DNA of 64,000 nt from Chloracidobacterium sp. (GCA_015075585.1 JABTUB010000001.1:868001-932000), one strand, 5' to 3'. Counted from the first letter of the stretch, positions 16,769 through 26,341 are shown. Notes: generated by a model not told the origin, from the sequence alone. Numbers and translations: made by a program.

Positions 16769-18746
16769 GCTCGACCGCAGGCGGTATGTCGCCGTCATCG
16801 GCAACAACGACGATCGGCTGCCGCGGTTTCGGCCGTGAGCGTGTGCCGCGTGTAAGCTGCGGCGGCGATTTCGGCCTGTCAAAGAGCTTCGGCGAAAGCG
16901 GTTCGCTTCGCCGCAATATCAAGCCGCCCTTGCCCCCAAGCCAGATCCGCGAACCGCCGCGAAAAGCGACAGTTTGAAGCAATTTGCCGGTGCCTGTCGG
17001 CTGGATTTCCCACTTGCCGTTCGAGCCGCTCTTGACGAGCATCGTACCGAGGTCGCCTACCGCGACGGCACTGTCACGTCCCGTCGCCCGTACTGCAAAG
17101 AGATTATTTCGAACCGGTGACTCCTGATCCTTCCATGTTCTTCCGCCGTCCTCGGTTTTCAAAATAATGCCGCTTGAGCCTACGATAAAACCATTCTGTT
17201 CGTCCGCAAAGCTGATCGCGTTCAGGTTTTCCGTAACATTAAGCGGTAATTTTTTCCACGTCCGGCCGGCATCGGAGCTTGCGAGCACCGTTCCGCGGTC
17301 GCCGATCGCAAAGCCCGTGTGCTCGTTAACAAAGCTGACGCCTTCGAGCCAATACTGTGTGCCCGAAGCTGCCGGTTCCCAATATGCGCCGCCCGTGGTG
17401 CTTCGCAAAATAACGCCGCCCGCACCGACGGCGATACCGTCTTGTTCATTCAGGAAAAAGACGCCAAAAAGGTCGGCCGTACTGTTCGACGCACATTTGC
17501 CCCAACTGGCGCCGCCGTTTATCGTGCGGAGAATAGTGCCTTTGTCACCGACCGCCCAGCCTTTCAAACCGTCGTAGAATGCGAGTGCGTTCAGGTTCTC
17601 CTGCGTGTCCGTAAAGACAGCCGTCCAGTCGCGGCCGCCATTGTTCGTGAGCCACGATCGGCCGTTCGAGCCGACGCCGACTCCAATATCGTCGTCAAGC
17701 ATTTCGATGTCATTGACATCCTCGCGGCCGCCTTCGCTGAGGCGGCGCCAGGAAAAGCTGCCATCGTCCGTCCGCAGGATGAGTCCATTCTCGCCCACGG
17801 CCCAGCCTGTAATGCCGTCAGCGAGTCTCAGCCCAAACAGTTTCGGGTCGGTGCGGACGCTGATAGGCAGCCATGTAGAACCGCCGTCGGCCGTGATCCA
17901 GACCGCTCCCGAAGCATCGCTCATGGCTCCTTTTTTCGCGTTGATGAAGTCGAGCGACAGCAGGTCCACAGTGCTGAAGATTTCTGTCGTTGCCCAATTC
18001 TGTCCGCCGTCGCTGCTTCTTGTTACGCATCCGAATTTACCGACTGCGATGATCGTTGCTTCCGTCAAATAGCGGACATCGGACATTGGCACGCCGGAAC
18101 AGAGCGTGTCGGTTCGCCAAGACTCGCCGCCGTCGTCCGAACGAACGATCGCACCATGAAGGCCGACCGCCGCAATGTGCTTTTCATCGAATGCGGCAAC
18201 CCTTTGCAGCTGCTCGACGCCGTTCTTTCTGATAACAGACCATTTTGCTCCCCCGTCTGTCGTTCTCAGGATGGTTCCGTACGTTCCGACGACCCATCCG
18301 GTCTTTCCGCTCGGGTCAAAGGTAATTCCGTAAAGGTGATCGCGGGTGTCGATCTCGACCTGCTGCCATCTCTTTCCGCCATTATCGGTTTTAAGCACTG
18401 TGCCGCGTACGCCTACGATGAACGCGGTGTCCTTGTCCACGCACCAAATTCCGGACAATACGGTGTCGATATCGGCATACTGTCGCCGCCAATGAAAGCC
18501 GCTGTCAGTTGTATGAAGTATCGTGGTATCGGCACCGACAGCAAAACCGTTGAGCTTGTCAGGGGCAAAATGGATGCTGTAAAGAGTGTTGCCCTGGGGC
18601 AACGGGTTCTGCCAGACCCAGCCGTGTGCGGACCGTTGCGAAAATGCGGCCGTCGATGCGATAAGAACAAATATGAACGTGTACAGGCAAAAAAGGGCCG
18701 TTCGGCCCCTGATCCGTCGAAGTGCGTGGGCGTTCTGAAACGTCAT
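16749..18746 (-). CDS. Exported YCF48/BNR-repeat beta-propeller protein
   Basis: The 665-residue protein has an N-terminal membrane or signal segment (FCLYTFIFVLIAS) and then about a dozen repeats of roughly 40 residues. Each repeat has the pattern GWAVGxxGTILRTxDGGxxW, as in photosystem II assembly factor YCF48 and BNR/sialidase-like propellers. No sialidase catalytic set is evident. The tail (about residues 620-665) is rich in Pro, Lys and Arg. The protein is presumably periplasmic or outer-surface. Function in non-phototrophs is unknown. Its start overlaps the rnhA stop by four bases, so it is translationally coupled to rnhA. Confidence 0.8.
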   Translation of the reverse strand: MTFQNAHALRRIRGRTALFCLYTFIFVLIASTAAFSQRSAHGWVWQNPLPQGNTLYSIHFAPDKLNGFAVGADTTILHTTDSGFHWRRQYADIDTVLSGIWCVDKDTAFIVGVRGTVLKTDNGGKRWQQVEIDTRDHLYGITFDPSGKTGWVVGTYGTILRTTDGGAKWSVIRKNGVEQLQRVAAFDEKHIAAVGLHGAIVRSDDGGESWRTDTLCSGVPMSDVRYLTEATIIAVGKFGCVTRSSDGGQNWATTEIFSTVDLLSLDFINAKKGAMSDASGAVWITADGGSTWLPISVRTDPKLFGLRLADGITGWAVGENGLILRTDDGSFSWRRLSEGGREDVNDIEMLDDDIGVGVGSNGRSWLTNNGGRDWTAVFTDTQENLNALAFYDGLKGWAVGDKGTILRTINGGASWGKCASNSTADLFGVFFLNEQDGIAVGAGGVILRSTTGGAYWEPAASGTQYWLEGVSFVNEHTGFAIGDRGTVLASSDAGRTWKKLPLNVTENLNAISFADEQNGFIVGSSGIILKTEDGGRTWKDQESPVRNNLFAVRATGRDSAVAVGDLGTMLVKSGSNGKWEIQPTGTGKLLQTVAFRGGSRIWLGGKGGLILRRSEPLSPKLFDRPKSPPQLTRGTRSRPKPRQPIVVVADDGDIPPAVEPKRPDQ

Positions 18747-19201
18747 AGTTCGGTTACACCGAGCGAGGTTACGGCCTCGGACAGCAAGTATGGGTCATTT
18801 CGGCCCAGCTCCGCCAGTTTGCGGGCAGTTTTGTCGGCGATCTCCTGTATCTCGTGACCGGCATGGCCTTTTACCCAGATCCATTCGATGCTGTGCCGCC
18901 GCGCCGCACCATCGATCCTTTGCCACCAAGTGTGATTTGTCTTTCGCTTCCAAGTGCCGCCCATCGTTTCGACCACATAACGCGAATCGGACATAAGCCG
19001 TACGCGGCACGGCTCTTTGAGCTGTTCGAGGCCCAGCGCGGCAGCGGCTATCTCCGCCTGTTGATTCGTGGCATTCCCCAGATACTCGCCGAATGCTTTC
19101 CAGACGCCTTTGAAGCCGATTATCGCGACGGCTGCGGCACGCGGGTTATCGCGCCCGTTGCCGAGGCTTGATCCGTCGCAGACAATGGTTACTTCTTTCA
19201 T
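18743..19201 (-). CDS. rnhA: Ribonuclease HI
   Basis: The 152-residue RNase H degrades RNA in RNA-DNA hybrids. The catalytic carboxylates can be placed as Asp9 (VCDGSS), Glu50 (NQQAE), Asp72 (MSDSRYV) and Asp123 (EIADK), with the HAGH loop before the last. Length is typical. It lies seven bases after the Rad50/SbcC-like gene and overlaps the YCF48-like gene by four bases, which places it in a tight three-gene operon. Confidence 0.93.
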   Translation of the reverse strand: MKEVTIVCDGSSLGNGRDNPRAAAVAIIGFKGVWKAFGEYLGNATNQQAEIAAAALGLEQLKEPCRVRLMSDSRYVVETMGGTWKRKTNHTWWQRIDGAARRHSIEWIWVKGHAGHEIQEIADKTARKLAELGRNDPYLLSEAVTSLGVTEL

Positions 19202-19208
19202 CCTCGTC

Positions 19209-21446
19209 CTAGTCTCCCACCGATATTACGTTATCAACGTAACTGTCGAACGTTTCATCATGCGAAATGATGAACAATTGGTCAAAATGCGAAATGCGGC
19301 CTATCTCGACCGCAAGATTTTCGCGGCGTTCGGCATCAAGATTGGTCGTCGGCTCGTCAAAGAACGCGATACGGATATCGGTTACCTGTTTCAGGAGAGC
19401 CAGCCGAACGGCGAGAGCCGCGGCCATTTGCTCGCCGCCGGAAAGACTTGCGAACGGCCTTTCAAATCTGTCCTCTTCGATCGAGATCGCGTAATCTTCG
19501 CCCCATTTTAGCGTTCGCTCGGCATTGCCGGTGATCTCGCGAAAGATCAGGTTTGCTTCGAGCGAAACGTGATAAACATAGTTGCGGGCGATACGCGGTG
19601 CGGCCTCCTTGAGCGTGTCGCGAATAAAGGCCGTGGCTTCCGCAACGGTATCGAGCCGAGCCTTTTCGCGAAGTCCGGCCTCAAGGCCAATGCGCACTTT
19701 TTCAAAATGTGCGAGCTCCGCCTCGATCTGATCCTTGCGTTTTCCGATAGCGGCGAGCGTTGCGGCGAGTTCGGCGAGATGCTTCTCGGCCACCGTGAGC
19801 AACTGCCGCTGTGCGCGATGCATGGCGGGATCGTATCCTTCCCGAATGTCGATCTCCGATACATGCTGCAACCCTGCAAGGAGCACAGCGCGTTGCGACT
19901 CGACCTCCGAGAGGGAATTGCCGATACGCCGGAGCGCGGCGTGAACGTCGCCCTCGGCCGCGGTTTCGTGTTCAAGAAAGCGAACGCGGCTTTTCGGGTC
20001 GCCCAATCGGTCGAGAGATGCTTGGGCATCCGCCAACTTTGCTTCAAACGCGGGGAGTTCGGCGATCTGCCGCGAAAGTTCTTCGCTTTCACGGCGCAGT
20101 GCAGTACCGTCCTCGGTCAATTCGGCCTCGCGTTTTCGGAGAGTGTCGAGCATTGCTGCATACCGCTGAGACTCGCGTGCGGCAGCCAGAGCTTCCACAA
20201 CCTCTTTTCGCTCTTTCTCAAGATCGTCGATCTTTCCGCGAAGTTCTTCGAACTGGCTCGAAATGAACATCTCAAGTGTTTCGCCGGGTTTCAAATTAAG
20301 GCATTTTTGCGACAGTATTGGGCAAAGGCCGTCGCGGATCTCCTTCTGAAAACGCTCATCACGGTCAAGTTCGGCACCGGCCGCCGCGATGCCGGCAACG
20401 ATATCGGCGCTGCGCTTTTCGAGTATGGCGACATCGGCCGCACCGCGTGCCCGGACCTCGGCATCGCCGATATCTGCCTGATTCTGCTTGAAATTCTCGC
20501 GCAGGCGTGCGAGGCGTTTTGCTGCCGTTTCGAACTGGTCTTTCAATCCGCGGCCAAGCGTTACCTTTGACCTGAAAGCCGCCGCTTCTTCTTCGAGGCG
20601 AGTTTGCTCAATGGTCTTCGGCATTAGCATTTTGATCTCAGCCTTCGCCGAGGCTATCCGTTCGAGGCGTTCGGTGTTCTGCTTCTGTTCGGCAGCAATG
20701 TGGGCTTTTTGCACTTCGATCTTTTCAAGATCGTCGAGTGTCGAAACGATCTTGTGCAGGCGTTCCGCTTCTTTTTCGGCCAGTGTAAGTTCGGTTGACA
20801 GGCGTTCGAATTCCGTAGCGATAGCGGCGTGTTCCTTTGCCACATCTTCGGCCCGCTTCAGTTCACCCTCGCATCTGGCGATATCCTCACGCACTGCCAT
20901 CAACTGAGTATCGACAAAACGTACCGTATCCCGCAGTTTTTCGGCGGCTTGCCGGTACTCCTCGACCTTCAAAAGCCTGTCAAAAGCCGATTTACGCTCT
21001 GTCGCTCCATCCAGAAAGATCGCGGTGAAGGTTCCTTGAGGCACTCCGATAGCCTGTCGGAACAGCGACCGCAGATCGGTGCCTGGTTCCAGGCCGAGAT
21101 GCTGCCAAAGGAACCGCAGTACCTCCTCCTTTTTGTCCGCAATTCGGAGGCCAAGCCGCGGATCGGTAACGTAATATCCGGTTCCGGTATCACGATGGAC
21201 GGAATATTCGCGTTCATCGACGCCGCTTATGAACGCAACATTGACCGAGCCTTTCTTTTCACCGCGTTTAATGAAATCGTCTTTCTTATATTCGAGCAGG
21301 TCGAATAGAACCCACGCTATTGCCTCGATGATCGTGGTCTTTCCGGCACCGTTGCTGCCCGTAATAGCGGTCGTTCCGGGCTGGAAGTCGTACGCCGCCG
21401 AGGCATAGGACTTGATATTCTGAAGTTCGACGCGGGTTATCTGCAT
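19209..21446 (-). CDS. Rad50/SbcC-like SMC-family ATPase
   Basis: The 745-residue ABC-ATPase has Walker A GSNGAGKTT at residues 30-38, a Q-loop region around residue 130, and two long coiled-coil arms (about 155-365 and 405-640). The signature SLSGGEQMAAALA is near residue 665 and the Walker B AFFDEPTTNLD near 695. It is shorter than E. coli SbcC. The hook turn between the arms contains Cys375-x6-Cys382, not the canonical CxxC zinc hook. No SbcD/Mre11 nuclease gene adjoins it; instead RNase H follows after seven bases. A DNA repair or chromosome-maintenance role is likely. Confidence 0.85.
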   Translation of the reverse strand: MQITRVELQNIKSYASAAYDFQPGTTAITGSNGAGKTTIIEAIAWVLFDLLEYKKDDFIKRGEKKGSVNVAFISGVDEREYSVHRDTGTGYYVTDPRLGLRIADKKEEVLRFLWQHLGLEPGTDLRSLFRQAIGVPQGTFTAIFLDGATERKSAFDRLLKVEEYRQAAEKLRDTVRFVDTQLMAVREDIARCEGELKRAEDVAKEHAAIATEFERLSTELTLAEKEAERLHKIVSTLDDLEKIEVQKAHIAAEQKQNTERLERIASAKAEIKMLMPKTIEQTRLEEEAAAFRSKVTLGRGLKDQFETAAKRLARLRENFKQNQADIGDAEVRARGAADVAILEKRSADIVAGIAAAGAELDRDERFQKEIRDGLCPILSQKCLNLKPGETLEMFISSQFEELRGKIDDLEKERKEVVEALAAARESQRYAAMLDTLRKREAELTEDGTALRRESEELSRQIAELPAFEAKLADAQASLDRLGDPKSRVRFLEHETAAEGDVHAALRRIGNSLSEVESQRAVLLAGLQHVSEIDIREGYDPAMHRAQRQLLTVAEKHLAELAATLAAIGKRKDQIEAELAHFEKVRIGLEAGLREKARLDTVAEATAFIRDTLKEAAPRIARNYVYHVSLEANLIFREITGNAERTLKWGEDYAISIEEDRFERPFASLSGGEQMAAALAVRLALLKQVTDIRIAFFDEPTTNLDAERRENLAVEIGRISHFDQLFIISHDETFDSYVDNVISVGD

Positions 21447-21509
21447 TGCGGCTTAATGAGAGTTTAGAATAACGCCGCGAGTAACAAAAGAAGAGAGGAT
21501 GCGGTTGTG

Positions 21510-22559
21510 TTACAACTTATGTATCACGATGCTGCCGTTGGTCGAAGAAAGCCGGAAGGTTGTGCTGCCGCCGCTGCCGAGAACGCCTTTTATCATTTTG
21601 ACCGGCCCGTTGGGGGTGCCTGTAAGATCGTCCGTCTCGGTCTTGAATGGCAGATCTGACCTGAAGTCGCCCCGTCCGTGAGACACGACCACGGAACTTG
21701 AGGTGTCTGCGGGTAAATTGAGCCGAACTTGGCCGATCGTGGTGAAGAAGTTGTACGCGGCATCCCGCACAGCACCGCCAGTGTATCGTATCGAACCTGA
21801 GATCGAATTGGCATCGACCTGCTTGTAAAGGACGTCCTGCATCGTGATGGTGCCGCTGCTTGTGTTCGCTTTTAGCGCATCGCCGCTGGCACTCGGCCCG
21901 ACATCGAAGAGCAGAATGCTGCCCGTGGTGCTGTTCACCTTAATCGGGCCGCGTGCGGTCTCCACATTGATGTCGCCGCGTCCGGTCGATGCCGAAATGC
22001 CGTTAGCGATATTGCGAAAAGTGATGTCGCCGCCGATCGAGTCAAAAGCGGCCTTTCGTACCGAATCGATAACAGCACTCAGGTCACGCCCTTTTACGCT
22101 TACGCTTGCATTGCGCGGCAGATCGATCTCGATAGAATCTCCCCAAATGCATCCGGGCGAACCAAAGCCTGAGAACTTTTCATCTGCCGAATTCAGCGTT
22201 ATCCAGAGCGGCTTTTCGGTAGCAGTATTTGATTCCTTGACCGAGAACGAAAAAGCCGATCCGTCGCGCACGAGGACCCGAAGTTCATTTTGATCGGAGC
22301 CGTTCACGAGCAAACGGCCGCTGACGGCGCACAGCGAAAGATTTAGCTTAGGGTCAACCTCGATACGCCTTTCGGTAGTATCACCGTCAAATTCGCGGTC
22401 CGAAGCATTGTGCCGCACGTCATAAGGAACGCGGCCGTGCGGATTTTTCGGTTTCGTCCGAGGCGTGTCTTGCGCAGGCACAATACCCGCGGACGCAAGC
22501 AGCACCGCGAAGGCGAATTTCGGCAAACGCCGCCATTGTTTGCTATCGAATACTCGCAA
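21510..22559 (-). CDS. DUF4097-family exported beta-repeat protein
   Basis: The 349-residue protein begins with a signal peptide (FAFAVLLASAGIVPA) and continues with short parallel beta-helix-like repeats typical of DUF4097, such as ISASTGRGDINVETARGPI and VNSTTGSILLFDV. The C-terminus ends SSTNGSIVIHKL. Its first 17 bases overlap the anti-sigma factor gene, so it is the third member of a sigma / anti-sigma / effector cassette. DUF4097 proteins are commonly found with envelope-stress regulators; the exact function is unknown. Confidence 0.83.
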   Translation of the reverse strand: MRVFDSKQWRRLPKFAFAVLLASAGIVPAQDTPRTKPKNPHGRVPYDVRHNASDREFDGDTTERRIEVDPKLNLSLCAVSGRLLVNGSDQNELRVLVRDGSAFSFSVKESNTATEKPLWITLNSADEKFSGFGSPGCIWGDSIEIDLPRNASVSVKGRDLSAVIDSVRKAAFDSIGGDITFRNIANGISASTGRGDINVETARGPIKVNSTTGSILLFDVGPSASGDALKANTSSGTITMQDVLYKQVDANSISGSIRYTGGAVRDAAYNFFTTIGQVRLNLPADTSSSVVVSHGRGDFRSDLPFKTETDDLTGTPNGPVKMIKGVLGSGGSTTFRLSSTNGSIVIHKL

Positions 22560-23406
22560 CCAATTCCTCCGTCTGCGAAAGCGAATTCAGCAGGTCGATC
22601 TTGTTCTTATACGATGTGAAAAGCATCTGGCGTGCCGCATCGTCCTTAGGGTCCTTACGTACCGCAGTGCGCATCTTTTCGATCGTGTCATCGACGACGG
22701 CCATGTCACGTTCGTACGCGACCCTCTCGGCCGGCTGTAATACAAGGTCTTTTGTAGAACCTACACTCTTTTGAAGTGCGGCGATAGTTTCCAGATAGCT
22801 GCCTTCGCCGGCCAACGCACCGCTAGATCGAGTATTCGCCGCAGGTACGGAACGCGCAGCGGAATAAGAAGCACGGACAACAACAAGCCGCCGCTGATCC
22901 GGCCTGCTTTCCGTCGAAATGACCGCCGGAGCGGCGTTATTGTCGATCGGCTTTACCGGAGTTTCAACAGCCGGTTCGTTCGCCGGTGCCGTGATCTGTA
23001 GAGTTCCTGCAACATCCCGGTTGTTTGCAACGCGCGAGGTTCCGGTGAACAGAAGCGAGAGCGTAACAGCCGCGGTCAGCAGCAGAACACAAGCGGCTGC
23101 TATGCCCGGGCTTGCGACCAATGACAAGATCAGGGAGCGAAAGCCGCCGAGCAACGAGCGTTCCCTGCGGTCGTGAGCAATTTCGGCGTTGATCCGTGAC
23201 CACAGACGCTGCGTCGGTACAAGTGTATCCATCTCGCGTTCAAGGGCAGGGAATACTACCGCTGCCTCGCTTTCGGCACCGGCCAGCATCGCCGCGCAGT
23301 TTCCGCAAACAGCGAAGTGCGAATTGACGCTCTCATGTTCTGCCGCCGAAAGTTCCGCGTCCAAGAAAGCCTGTATCGTACCGATGTCCGGACAGTCCTT
23401 ATTCAT
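22543..23406 (-). CDS. Zinc-finger (zf-HC2) transmembrane anti-sigma factor
   Basis: The N-terminus carries the zinc-binding anti-sigma signature HxxxCxxC, seen as HFAVCGNC near residues 30-37. A single membrane helix (ACVLLLTAAVTLSLLF) lies around residues 98-118, after which a periplasmic region rich in Ala, Pro and Thr follows. The C-terminal about 90 residues are helical. Proteins of this type hold an ECF sigma factor at the membrane. Its ATG overlaps the sigma gene stop by four bases, which supports that partnership. Confidence 0.88.
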   Translation of the reverse strand: MNKDCPDIGTIQAFLDAELSAAEHESVNSHFAVCGNCAAMLAGAESEAAVVFPALEREMDTLVPTQRLWSRINAEIAHDRRERSLLGGFRSLILSLVASPGIAAACVLLLTAAVTLSLLFTGTSRVANNRDVAGTLQITAPANEPAVETPVKPIDNNAAPAVISTESRPDQRRLVVVRASYSAARSVPAANTRSSGALAGEGSYLETIAALQKSVGSTKDLVLQPAERVAYERDMAVVDDTIEKMRTAVRKDPKDDAARQMLFTSYKNKIDLLNSLSQTEELVASIR

Positions 23407-23948
23407 CTCTTCTCCACCTTGCCCGCTTGGCCGTATATCTTTGCGAATTCACTTCGTGCACGCGCGATAAAAGTACCGATGCTTGTCTCATTCAGGTCGA
23501 GGCTCGCAGCGATCTCTTTGTACGAAAGGCCTTGTTGTTTGAGCATAAGGCAACTCCGCAGAGGCTCCTTTATTTGGGCAAGTGCCCGGAAAACATCTTC
23601 AATGCCCGCCTTTTCCTCATAATCGGCCTCAACCGAGCCGGATTCAAGCGCACCTGACGTTTTGACGTAGTTATCTTCACGAGTGTTCGCTCTTATTTGC
23701 CCGCGAACAGTATTCTTTGCCAGGTTGATCGCGACGCGAATAAGCCACGGTCGGAGCATCTGTTCGTTGGTGATCGAGCTCAGGTTCTTGTGCAGTTTCA
23801 GGAAGGTTTCCTGAGTAACATCCTCGGCGAGGCCCGATTCGCGGACGATACTGCGCGCGGCTCGATAGACCGTCCGATGGTGCAGTAAAAAGGCCTCCTC
23901 GAAGTCTATTTCTATCTTTGCCGACGTCGTCGCTGCTGTATTGGACAT
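23403..23948 (-). CDS. ECF-family RNA polymerase sigma factor
   Basis: Region 2 is visible as the AFLLHHRTVYRAARSIV ... DVTQETFLKLHKNL block, and region 4 as the helix-turn-helix LSYKEIAASLDLNETSIGTFIARAR. I place the start at ATG 23948, giving 181 residues, a usual ECF length. Upstream in-frame starts at 23981 (ATG) and 24005 (GTG) are possible. The gene heads the sigma / anti-sigma / DUF4097 overlapping operon, and autoregulation is likely for this class. Confidence 0.87.
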   Translation of the reverse strand: MSNTAATTSAKIEIDFEEAFLLHHRTVYRAARSIVRESGLAEDVTQETFLKLHKNLSSITNEQMLRPWLIRVAINLAKNTVRGQIRANTREDNYVKTSGALESGSVEADYEEKAGIEDVFRALAQIKEPLRSCLMLKQQGLSYKEIAASLDLNETSIGTFIARARSEFAKIYGQAGKVEKR

Positions 23949-24049
23949 TATGTCCACAAGGATCTCGCTGCTCTGGTTCATTCCCGCATTCAATGATGCA
24001 CTCACTATCTAAAACACCGCCGAGTGCTCGAATGTGACAAGAGCAATAT

Positions 24050-25411
24050 CTAGAATTTCACTATCATTAACCGAGCGTTGCCTTCAATGATCGGGTCGCG
24101 TTCATGCCGCGAAGTTATCAAAAGCACATCGGTGACGCCCGGTGTAACTTCGATACGCTCGATCGCAGTGTTAAGTTCATACTTGTTGGCCGCCGATCCT
24201 ATTACCGCGAGGCGGCGAAGGGCGTTTTTCCAACCAATTGCCGGCGTAGCAGTTCCTTCTTGGCCCGCTGTCAGCAGCTGTATCTCATCGGCGGTGTGCC
24301 GTAATTCTGAGATCAAAGAAGCGGTCAGCTCAACCCCTTTTTCGAAGCGGTCGGCGTCGCTGTCCTGGACAAAAGTGTCGAAGATGATCAGGAAGCAGCT
24401 CTCGGTCTCCGCCGCATGATCGCGAACCGTAAGCCGCGATGTGCGTGCGGTCGCTTTCCAGTCGATATTTCGCGGGTCGTCGAACGGTAAATATTCCCGA
24501 AGGCCGAGCAACTCATTGCCGGAGCCGCGGGTTCTTGAACTTCGTTCGCCGTCAATGCGGTGAAGAGTAGCGGCCGGAGATTCGACGTCAACGATCGCCG
24601 GAAGCACAAAAAGCTCCTTTCCATCAGCGGCGAGCCTTCGACGATGTCGAAAGAATCCGAACGGAAATTGTGTCGTTACCTCAAAATCCCGTATGACGAA
24701 GCGGCCGCGGTGATCAAAGATCGTTTTGATGCGGGATTCGGCAGTGCATTTCGCCCGCACGAACTCAGCATAGCCGACGGTTCGGCGGACGATCGGCGGC
24801 TTGTCCACTCGCTTTAGGATGAATTTCGGCAGAAGCTCCCGCAGTTCGGGCGACAATGTTGAGTTCTCGCGGTCGGTGCCGCGGATATCGACCACGACCG
24901 AAAAGGCAGGCAGAAGGAGTTTATTATTCGTTACATCAACCTCGATCGGGGCAGCTTCGCGGGCATATATCGGGTCGGGAAAGCGAAACCTGACCGAAAG
25001 GCGCCGTACAGACAAATTTCCCGCTAAAAAACCGACCGCAACCGCAGCCAATAGGAACGAAAGGATCAGAAAGAGCAGGTTATTGCCCGTATTCCATGCC
25101 GAGAAACCGACAACAAGGATCAAAACGATCATCACGGCTCCGCCCGTCGTGAACTCGAACGGCAGATCCATCTGTGACGCTTCGCGGCGAGCATTGCGCA
25201 CCATCGGAGGAACCACAAAGACGACGATCAGAAGCACGAGGACAAGTGAAATACCTGCGGAGATACCCGCTAAACGCAGGTCGCCGATACTGTGTGCATA
25301 AAGTGTCAGCGCGGCAAGGCCGAGGCCGCCGAAAACGATCAACGTTCCGATAGCGGCGCTGCGCAGCTCTCTCGGACTTATTTGGCGGACAAGGCGTAGC
25401 AGGCGGCTCAT
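24050..25411 (-). CDS. DUF58-domain membrane protein
   Basis: The 453-residue protein has two clear hydrophobic segments in the first 70 residues and another at about 92-130. A DUF58 domain follows, with the conserved block LREYLPFDDPRNIDWKATART near residue 290. The C-terminal half resembles a von Willebrand A-like fold (FLIIFDTFVQ). DUF58 proteins are typically paired with MoxR ATPases, as here, where the MoxR gene ends seven bases upstream. The molecular function is unknown; a chaperone-like role on envelope or enzyme complexes is suggested for such pairs. Confidence 0.87.
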   Translation of the reverse strand: MSRLLRLVRQISPRELRSAAIGTLIVFGGLGLAALTLYAHSIGDLRLAGISAGISLVLVLLIVVFVVPPMVRNARREASQMDLPFEFTTGGAVMIVLILVVGFSAWNTGNNLLFLILSFLLAAVAVGFLAGNLSVRRLSVRFRFPDPIYAREAAPIEVDVTNNKLLLPAFSVVVDIRGTDRENSTLSPELRELLPKFILKRVDKPPIVRRTVGYAEFVRAKCTAESRIKTIFDHRGRFVIRDFEVTTQFPFGFFRHRRRLAADGKELFVLPAIVDVESPAATLHRIDGERSSRTRGSGNELLGLREYLPFDDPRNIDWKATARTSRLTVRDHAAETESCFLIIFDTFVQDSDADRFEKGVELTASLISELRHTADEIQLLTAGQEGTATPAIGWKNALRRLAVIGSAANKYELNTAIERIEVTPGVTDVLLITSRHERDPIIEGNARLMIVKF

Positions 25412-25417
25412 CGCTCT

Positions 25418-26341
25418 TTAGACGGGGACCGGCACTGAGTCGAGGATCTCGTTAAGAGCATCAGATGCCGAGCTGCCGCTGCGGCTGCCGACAACTATGC
25501 GGTGTGAAAAGCATGGTATGACCGAACGTTTGATGTCGTCGGCGATGCAATATGAACGGCCCTCGACCAACGCGAGAGCTTGTGCAACGCGGAAGAGTGC
25601 CAGCGAAGCACGCGGACTTGCCCCAAGCCGGATGCGCTCAGGCGAGCGCGTTTCCGCGACGATCTTCAACAGATAGTCAAGCAAAATGTCATCAACGCGA
25701 ACTTCGGCTGCCAAGGCCTGAAGTTCGAGCACATCCTCACGGTGGATAACGGGCCGGACCGTCTCGATCGGGTCGCTCAATTCGCGATCTCGCAGAAGGG
25801 TTTTCTCATCATCGGCGTGCGGATAGCCGATATTCAGCCGCAGCATAAACCGGTCGAGCTGCGACTCCGGCAGCGGATACGTACCGTGATGCTCCGAAGG
25901 ATTTTGCGTCGCTATAACAATGAACGGAGCCGGGAGCGGACGTGTAATGCCGTCCGCGGTGACCTGTTCCTCAGCCATTGCCTCCAGAAGTGCCGACTGC
26001 GCCTTTGGGGTTGCGCGGTTGATCTCATCGGCAAGAACGACGTTCGCGAAGATCGGCCCGGCGTTCCATTCAAATTCGCCCGTCTTCTGATTAAAGACCG
26101 AAAGGCCTGTAACATCTGACGGCAACAGGTCGGAAGTGAACTGAATACGTTTGAACGTAAGGCCAAGAGCCTTTGCCAAGGCATTAGCGAGCGTCGTCTT
26201 ACCAATGCCCGGGACATCCTCGATAAGAAGATGGCCGCGGGCAAGCAATGCGACCATCGCAAGCTTAACCGCTTCGTGCTTGCCGCGGATCACACTTTCG
26301 ACAGACTCTTGCAGCGCCGCGATCTTTTCGGCGGTATTCAT
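25418..26341 (-). CDS. MoxR-family AAA+ ATPase
   Basis: The Walker A motif EDVPGIGKTTL, Walker B VVLADEINRA, the sensor IVIATQNPSEHHGTYPLPE and a sensor-2 region with ASPRASLAL identify a MoxR ATPase. I take ATG 26341 (MNTAEKIAALQESV) as the start because family members begin about 40 residues before Walker A; an ATG at 26398 is the alternative. It forms a two-gene operon with the DUF58 gene. Confidence 0.9.
   Translation of the reverse strand: MNTAEKIAALQESVESVIRGKHEAVKLAMVALLARGHLLIEDVPGIGKTTLANALAKALGLTFKRIQFTSDLLPSDVTGLSVFNQKTGEFEWNAGPIFANVVLADEINRATPKAQSALLEAMAEEQVTADGITRPLPAPFIVIATQNPSEHHGTYPLPESQLDRFMLRLNIGYPHADDEKTLLRDRELSDPIETVRPVIHREDVLELQALAAEVRVDDILLDYLLKIVAETRSPERIRLGASPRASLALFRVAQALALVEGRSYCIADDIKRSVIPCFSHRIVVGSRSGSSASDALNEILDSVPVPV

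Noticed and set aside
17319..18857. 512-codon open frame antisense to the YCF48-like gene
   Set aside because: It mirrors the codon structure of the real gene on the other strand; the product has no recognisable domain or repeat and no ribosome site. The minus-strand protein has clear YCF48 repeats.
19569..20570. 333-codon open frame antisense to the SbcC-like gene
   Set aside because: It lies opposite the coiled-coil region, has no motif, and is explained by codon bias of the true gene.
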